Assembly: GCF_029784165.1 (NCBI RefSeq)
Contig: NC_073695.1
Location: 161,377,622-161,441,621 of the forward strand
Source of the DNA: Wyeomyia smithii
Lineage: Eukaryota > Arthropoda > Insecta > Diptera > Culicidae
DNA length: 64,000 nt
Reading direction: 5' to 3'
Positions 59,231-64,000 of the stretch are shown in pieces. The position numbers and the translations under genes are program-made. The stretch's first letter is position 1; each line of letters begins with the position of its first letter. The notes beneath the pieces were generated by a model that worked only from the letters and a program-made list of their open reading frames with translations, was not told where the DNA came from and searched no databases.

Positions 59231-60240
59231 TATGCATGAGAGCATTGCAATCGGCCGGTACGAGCGGTGATCTGCGGCATTCTAGTTCCTAAATTGCCGT
59301 TGTATCTCTGAATTTTTGCTGTGAAGGGACAGCGTCTGGGCATACCTTTTTCGCGAAATCATAGATCCAACGTTCAGAGTATTCATTAGCCTCATTACTG
59401 TCGGACCTATTGCGCATTTTTCGAGCCGTATTCCAGAGATAGCTCATAGAAGCATCTCTGGGTAACGTGCTATGAAATTTTATTAGTATGATCTTTTTTT
59501 CAGTTTGTGCAGTTTAGACTGTTTTATTTCCAGCTCCCTAAACTGATCATAAAGCTCCATTGAACCATCATCCCTGAATGCTATATATGATGCTTTTAGA
59601 GCTTTTTTTATCTCGGTGCAATTTTTGTCCCGCCATTGCTTGTTGAGACGAATTTTTAACTTGTTCTCAGGGGCAGGTCTCTTCTGAGATTGCAACGCGC
59701 TATCTAGCACTAATGTTGCAAGGAAGTTGTATTTGTCGGAAGGAGAAAGGATGGATGGAGAAGGGTTGTTTCGAGACCCTGGGATATTATGTTCGAGAAT
59801 ATTCCGGGTAAGATCATACTCTACTTTGACTGTGTTAGCAGAATGGAGCCTGCTCACAGTCGAAATACCGATTGGCAAATGGTCGCTGCCGTGGGGATCT
59901 TGAATAATCTCCCATTTGCAGTCCAAAGCTATTGAGGAGGAACACATAGACAAGTCTAATGTGCTTTCTCGTATTGGATGCCTTGCAATTCTCGTAGCTA
60001 ACCCAGGTATGTTCAATAAGGTCATATCGAAGTCGTCGAGAATGCTTTCAATAAGAACCGCACGGCTGTCATCCCTGGGTGCTCCCCACGCCGTACCGTG
60101 AGAGTTGAAATCTCCCAGGATGAGGCGTGAAGTCGGAAGCAGTTCCGTTATTTGTGTCAGCTGCAACCGGTTGATAGCAGCTCCAGGCGGAATGTAGACT
60201 GATGCGACATTGAGGCTCTCCCCAGCAATTGTTATATGAG

Positions 60241-60479
60241 CCGTTGAGAGCAAAAGTGGTACATGTGCCATTTTTACACTTTTTGGTTTTTTGCATAAAT
60301 TGATGCAGAACGCAATCATGTACTAAAATATCCAAGAAAAACTAAGATCTGATAACCTAAACCAAAGTTACAACAATTATTGGAAATTAACATAATCACC
60401 ATTTTCATTTGTTGGTATAATCACCGTTACTTCATATGTATCGTATTAATTGATATTTTTCGGTGAACAATTACAAAAC
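60241..60479. other. MITE terminus fragment and AT-rich spacer
   Basis: gttgagagcaaaagtggtac (near 60243) matches the terminus of the MITE at 63475. The endonuclease reading frame of the LOA copy ends here. Confidence 0.5.
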
Positions 60480-62190
60480 ATTTCTTACTTTGCGTGACGT
60501 TTCGGCCTACTGTTGCGTTTCAGCCATCTTCTGACGCCTGCAATTTTATTTAAAAAACAAACATTTTCAAATAATACATAAAAAAACACATAAAAACGTT
60601 TTGTCATAATTGTCGCTTTTTTCTTTCACAACTCACAATTCGATCGCCGCAGCTTTTCGTCACCTCTTTCAGCGCCGCACGATCAGGTATCACTGTCTGG
60701 CGGGTGTGCTGTGATGCTGTGTCGATCGTTGCATTTGTTTCCTCTCCACCGTCCGCTGTTTGTACCTTGCTGTAGCTTTACCACAAGCGCATTGTAGTTG
60801 GTGTTGAACGTTCCGCACTCACGCTGGAGGTTCACCGCGTTGCGTTCGCCAACCAACTTGATGTGGAATGTCTCTGCTGTGATTCTGCTTTCCTGGTCAA
60901 CAATACGTTCTAGGATCGTCACTTTTTCGAAATCAAACACATGTCCGTCACGGGTTCGCCACAGAAGGCAGAATCACGAAAGGCAGAAGCACGAAAGGCA
61001 GAATCATGAAAGGCAGAACTCTATGACCGTACACACAAGGCAGAATATTTCAAAAGGCAGCATTTCGAAGGGCACGAAAGGCAGAATCACTGAGAGCAGA
61101 ACCTGACTCACTATAGCCAAGTGCGTGATGGAAAATTGGTGCGAATCCTGGTCACGGTATCAAAGCTGCTACTCTACATTTATTATTTGATATTATTTGG
61201 TAACCAGACATAATAACTGGTCACACAGCAATGACCAGTTTTGATGGGAGGTGCAGTTCAAGCCAAATTATCAGATCCGAAACGCGCAAACTGGTTTGGC
61301 TCAGGTCCTAAAGACTCTCATGGCATCGCGGAGAGTAATCTTTCGATGTTAGGTATAACTTACACTAGACTCAACGGCTTGATGGTTATAATTAACATAA
61401 AACAATTCATGCGGCGAAGACGCATAATCGAGGGCAAGGAACCGAGGCGGCACAAAGCCGCCGTGGTTTCCGCGGTCCGAGCCGGCCGCCGACCCGCCGT
61501 CGGAAGCGGCGGCATCTCGCATACAAACAACTGATCTATTGGTTTTCTAGGATTATTCAAACAGGTTTTCTTTCTCTTAGTTAAGTCCGAACGAGCGGTA
61601 GCGAGTAAGGACAGCATACACTTGGACAATAGAGTCGGCCAAAGGCCGCGAGTGTGTGTTGTTTAAAAGAAAATAGACCATTTTTTGATTCTGCCATACG
61701 TGCTCTTTGTGATTCTGCCATTCGTTATTCTGCCTTATGAAATATTCTGCCTTTCGTAATTCTGCTTTTCGTGATTCTGCCTTTCGTGATTCTGCCTTTC
61801 GATTTTCTGCCTTTCGTAGGAGACCCTCCGTCACCTAGCGTGTGTTGTGTCAGGCCCGTTCGGTTGTCCTTGCGTTTGATGTCATGTTTATGCTCTCCTA
61901 TTCTTGTGTCCAACTTTCTGCTCGTCTGCCCAACATACATTTTTCCATCTCCAGTTCCACAGGGGATAGAATATACAACATTTTTTTGTTGCCCTGGTGG
62001 AATGGTATCTTTGAGTTTGCTGAAAATAACGTCTTTTACTTTATTTTTGGGTTTGACGGCTAGTGTCAACCCGTTCTTTTTGAGCGTTTTTTGCAGTTTC
62101 TCACTCAAGCATGGAACATACGGCGTCGTAACATATTTGGTCTCCTCTTTTTCACCATTATTTTGCAGTCCGTTGTAGTGTTTGTGTACC
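60480..62190 (-). mobile_element. Penelope-like element, 5' truncated, minus copy
   Basis: From 62190 leftwards: RVHKHYNGLQNNGEKEETKY, CLSEKLQKTLKKNGLTLAVK and VVYSIPCGTGDGKMYVGQTS. RKLDTRIGEHKHDIK is the GIY-YIG endonuclease core; then comes the 875-bp insertion. The C-terminal FDFEKVTILERIVDQESR, HIKLVGERNAVNLQREC and stop lie at 60951-60683. The 3' non-coding end (gacgtttcggcctactgttg near 60500) follows. PLE proteins combine RT and GIY-YIG endonuclease for target-primed insertion. The RT core is missing here. Confidence 0.85.
60952..61826. mobile_element. fold-back element with 16-bp minisatellite arms, copy 2
   Basis: Ends gggttcgccacagaaggcag and complement of ctttcgtaggagaccc. The 8-bp duplication tccgtcac lies at 60944-60951 and 61827-61834. 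The intact PLE copy at 62950 shows the uninterrupted site. The arms (60961-61095 and 61682-61818) are arrays of 16-bp units of the type aggcagaatcacgaaa in opposite orientation. The GC-rich core (61405-61665) is a close match to 43145-43400 of copy 1. No coding sequence for transposition. Confidence 0.85.
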
Positions 62191-63440
62191 CTTTCTGGTG
62201 TATAGGCGGTACGTAGATGTTTGTTTTTGCATCGCACGGGAGGATCATGTTGACCAAATTTTGGCAACATTTAATGATTTTCACGACAGGCTTCAGTTTA
62301 CCGTGGAAAGGGAGGAAAGTGGTCGGCTTAAATTCTTGGACATGATGTTAACTAGAAGAAACGGAATTGTGGAGAAGAGCTGGTTACCCAAACAGGAGAA
62401 AGGACGGTATTTGGACTTCAACTCTGAAAGCCCATTTACGCATAAGCGCAACACGGGAGTGGCCCTTGTGGACAGAGCAATCAAATTGACTGATGCGGAA
62501 AATCGTCCACAGGCGATAAAAAAGGTCAAAAATTTACTTAAATGCAACAACTATCCTGAGTGGTTCGTCCAAAACGTTCTGGCACAAAGGGTACACAAAC
62601 ACTACAACGGACTGCAAAATAATGGTGAAAAAGAGGAGACCAAATATGTTATGACGCCGTATGTTCCATGCTTGAGTGAGAAACTGCAAAAAACGCTCAA
62701 AAAGAACGGGTTGACACTAGCCGTCAAACCCAAAAATTAAGTAAAAGACGTTATTTTCAGCAAACTCAAAGATACCATTCCACCAGGGCAACAAAAAAAT
62801 GTTGTATATTCTATCCCCTGTGGAACTGGAGATGGAAAAATGTATGTTGGGCAGACGAGCAGAAAGTTGGTCACAAGAATAGGAGAGCATAAAAATGACA
62901 TCAAACGCAAAGACAACCGAACGGGCCTGACACAACACACGCTAGGTGACGAGCATGTGTTTGATTTCGAAAAAGTGACGATCCTAGAACGTATTGTTGA
63001 CCAGGAAAGCAGAATCACAGCAGAGACATTCAAACATCAAGTTGGTTGGCGAACGCAACGCGGTGAACCTCCAGCGTGAGTGCGGAACGTTCAACACCAA
63101 CTACAATGCGCTTGTGGTAAAGCTACGGCAAGGTACAAACAGCGGACGGTGGAGAGGAAACAAATGCGACGATCGACACAGCATCACAGCACACCCGCCA
63201 GACAGTGATACCTGATCGTGCGGCGCTGAAAGAGGTGACGAAAAGCTGCGGCGATCGAATTTTGAGTTGTGAAAGAATATAGCGACAATTATGACAAAAC
63301 GTTTTTATGTGTTTTTTATGTATTTTTTAAAAATGTTTGTTTTTTAAATAAAATTGCAGGCGTCAGAAGATGGCTGAAACGCAACAGTAGGCCGGAACGT
63401 CACGCAAAGTAAGAAATGTTTTGTAATTGTTCACTGAAAA
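62191..63440 (+). mobile_element. Penelope-like element, 5' truncated, plus copy
   Basis: Begins inside the RT at the catalytic segment and runs through the C-terminal RT, GIY-YIG domain and 3' UTR. The UTR ends in the same sequence as the minus copy (gcgtcagaagatggctgaaa near 63359). The two copies meet head to head near 62190. Confidence 0.85.
62198..63215 (+). pseudogene. PLE RT/GIY-YIG protein, C-terminal two thirds, mutated
   Basis: The frame opens YRRYVDVCFCIAREDHVDQI. The PLE catalytic box is normally YVDD, and here the last Asp is replaced (YVDV). Then GRLKFLDMMLTRRNG, FTHKRNTGVALVDRAIKL and RVHKHYNGL. A TAA replaces the Lys codon after KPKN (62738). GIY-YIG blocks KMYVGQTSRKLVTRIGEHKN and RTGLTQHTLGDEHVFDFEKV follow, then a +1 frameshift near 63030 (the minus copy lacks it) before KLVGERNAVNLQRECGTFN. 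Together these lesions make it inactive. Confidence 0.85.
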
Positions 63441-63474
63441 ATATCAATTAATACGATACATAATCACCATTTTG

Positions 63475-63885
63475 TTGAGAGCAAAAGTGGTACATGTCCA
63501 GTCTGTGCATGTTAGTTGAATTGTAAGACAATCATGTCTTAAGCAAAGTTTGTTAAGTAATTGAGTACTTTCAAATGAAGATCTGTCTGCTTTGGAATTT
63601 TCTAACTACGTGGCGCTAGTGTACCCGTGACTATTTTGTAACAGAAAGCATTTTACCTATTTCAGTATCAACTCGTATACTGTTACCAAATACATATACA
63701 CTAGCGCCACGAAGCGACAGAATTCCTTAACAAACAAATCATCATTCTATTGTATTCAATCACAACTCTCCTGAAGACATGAATTTTCTACTAAGATTAA
63801 AGAGCTATAATGCATCCATCATGCTCACACTGGACATGTACCACTTTAGCTCTCAACAGCTCATATGACAAGCAACAATTTCTAT
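63475..63885. mobile_element. MITE with gttgagagcaaaagtgg termini
   Basis: The left terminus gttgagagcaaaagtggtac (63475) and right complement gtaccactttagctctcaac (63840-63859) extend about 35 bp inwards. Similarity to the fragment at 60225-60250 suggests the right end continues to about 63885 (gctcatatgacaa). It contains another MITE at 63597-63716. Confidence 0.65.
63597..63716. mobile_element. about 120-bp MITE, nested
   Basis: Termini ctacgtggcgctagtgtacc and complement tatacactagcgccacgaag. Target duplication not resolved. Confidence 0.6.
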
Positions 63886-64000
63886 ACCAGCTGGGAGAGG
63901 AATTCGGGAGAATGGGTAGCATTTTTTGATACCAGGGAGCACTTCGCCATAAGAGTTTCCTCAGTCAAAACGGGTGATATTGAAGCCTTGAATGGCTAGT
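63886..64000. other. no recognised feature
   Basis: A short open frame crosses the window edge on the + strand; no domain recognised. Confidence 0.3.

Larger units (their letters stand above)
56483..60240 (-). pseudogene. LOA-type ORF2, minus strand, interrupted
   Basis: From 60240 leftwards: endonuclease (LNVASVYIPPGAAINRLQL, LILGDFNSHGTAWGAPRDDS, HGSDHLPIGIS), linker (LRIRLNKQWRDKN-like), then an insertion at 58280-59230. RT follows (LLEQKILRRLDNW, VFLDITGAFDSVSIEILSEK, MYNFYISDIDTCL, RQLADDCVVSV), a tiny MITE (57683-57771), thumb (SFKYLGVWYDSKCTWEKH, RIQYRCLRIALGCMQSTHTM) and RNase H (SIYVAEIAAI, FSDSLCSIEALRSNKPVKHP, YFLPEIRRILEVL). It ends at 56483, where the + strand LOA block begins. 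Its C-terminus is at 48030-48558. Several frameshifts. Confidence 0.85.

Noticed and set aside
63340..63410. Hammerhead ribozyme at the Penelope-like 3' end
   Set aside because: PLEs can carry hammerheads, and the gaaacg words here looked suggestive, but I do not see the CTGATGA core in the correct arrangement.

Overview
The window is eukaryotic and reads as mosquito DNA, most likely Aedes. This is inferred from content: a Feilai-like tRNA SINE, LOA-type retrotransposons with RNase H, CR1/T1/Q-type retrotransposons with a PHD-like ORF1, a DD37E mariner, Penelope-like elements and very many short hAT-, Harbinger- and Tc1/mariner-like MITEs. Almost everything is transposable-element (TE) sequence, much of it nested. 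There are no tRNA, rRNA, CRISPR or bacterial features. The only convincing host gene is a split one. A 34-codon exon ends at 24155 and a 39-codon exon starts at 46030, both on the + strand, in matching phase and with good splice sites. The 21.9 kb between them is an intron filled with TEs. The protein resembles insect glycine N-acyltransferase-like (GNAT) proteins.

Region by region. 0-3 kb: a minisatellite invaded by a 904-bp fold-back hAT-like element, then promoter-like sequence. 3-9.5 kb, 13.7-16.2 kb, 25.4-27.7 kb and 36.7-38.9 kb: copies of one family, called E here. It carries a CCAAT/TATA promoter cassette and tandem units headed by short hairpins; the last two copies are almost identical. 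10-13 kb: a (TA)n tract, a fold-back element and a pair of nested MITEs. 16.7-19.6 kb: an element built from diverged tandem repeats. 21.3-23.5 kb, 28.7-30.1 kb and 40.5-44.0 kb: CR1-like pieces on the minus strand. 30.39-35.08 kb: a nest four insertions deep, each layer supported by its own target duplication or TIRs. 35.1-40.4 kb: a spliced but frameshifted unknown gene facing a DDE transposase pseudogene that has been broken by two insertions. 42.0-43.9 kb: a CACACTG-ended element holding a fold-back element whose arms are 16-bp minisatellites. 45-48.5 kb: SINEs, MITEs, the second host exon and LOA pieces. 48.57-56.47 kb: a block containing a damaged near full-length LOA element (+), lying inside a LOA relative on the minus strand (60.24 to 56.48 kb, continuing at 48.56 to 48.03 kb). 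60.5-63.4 kb: two head-to-head Penelope-like copies, one carrying a second 16-bp-arm fold-back element. 63.5-63.9 kb: nested MITEs.

There is no operon-like cooperation here. The genes present are TE proteins (gag, endonuclease/RT/RNase H, PLE RT/GIY-YIG, transposases), nearly all disabled, plus the split host gene. The most unusual items are the 16-bp-arm fold-back family, whose two copies share a core but have different arm repeats; the promoter-bearing E family; and the datable nests in which removing an insertion restores an open reading frame.
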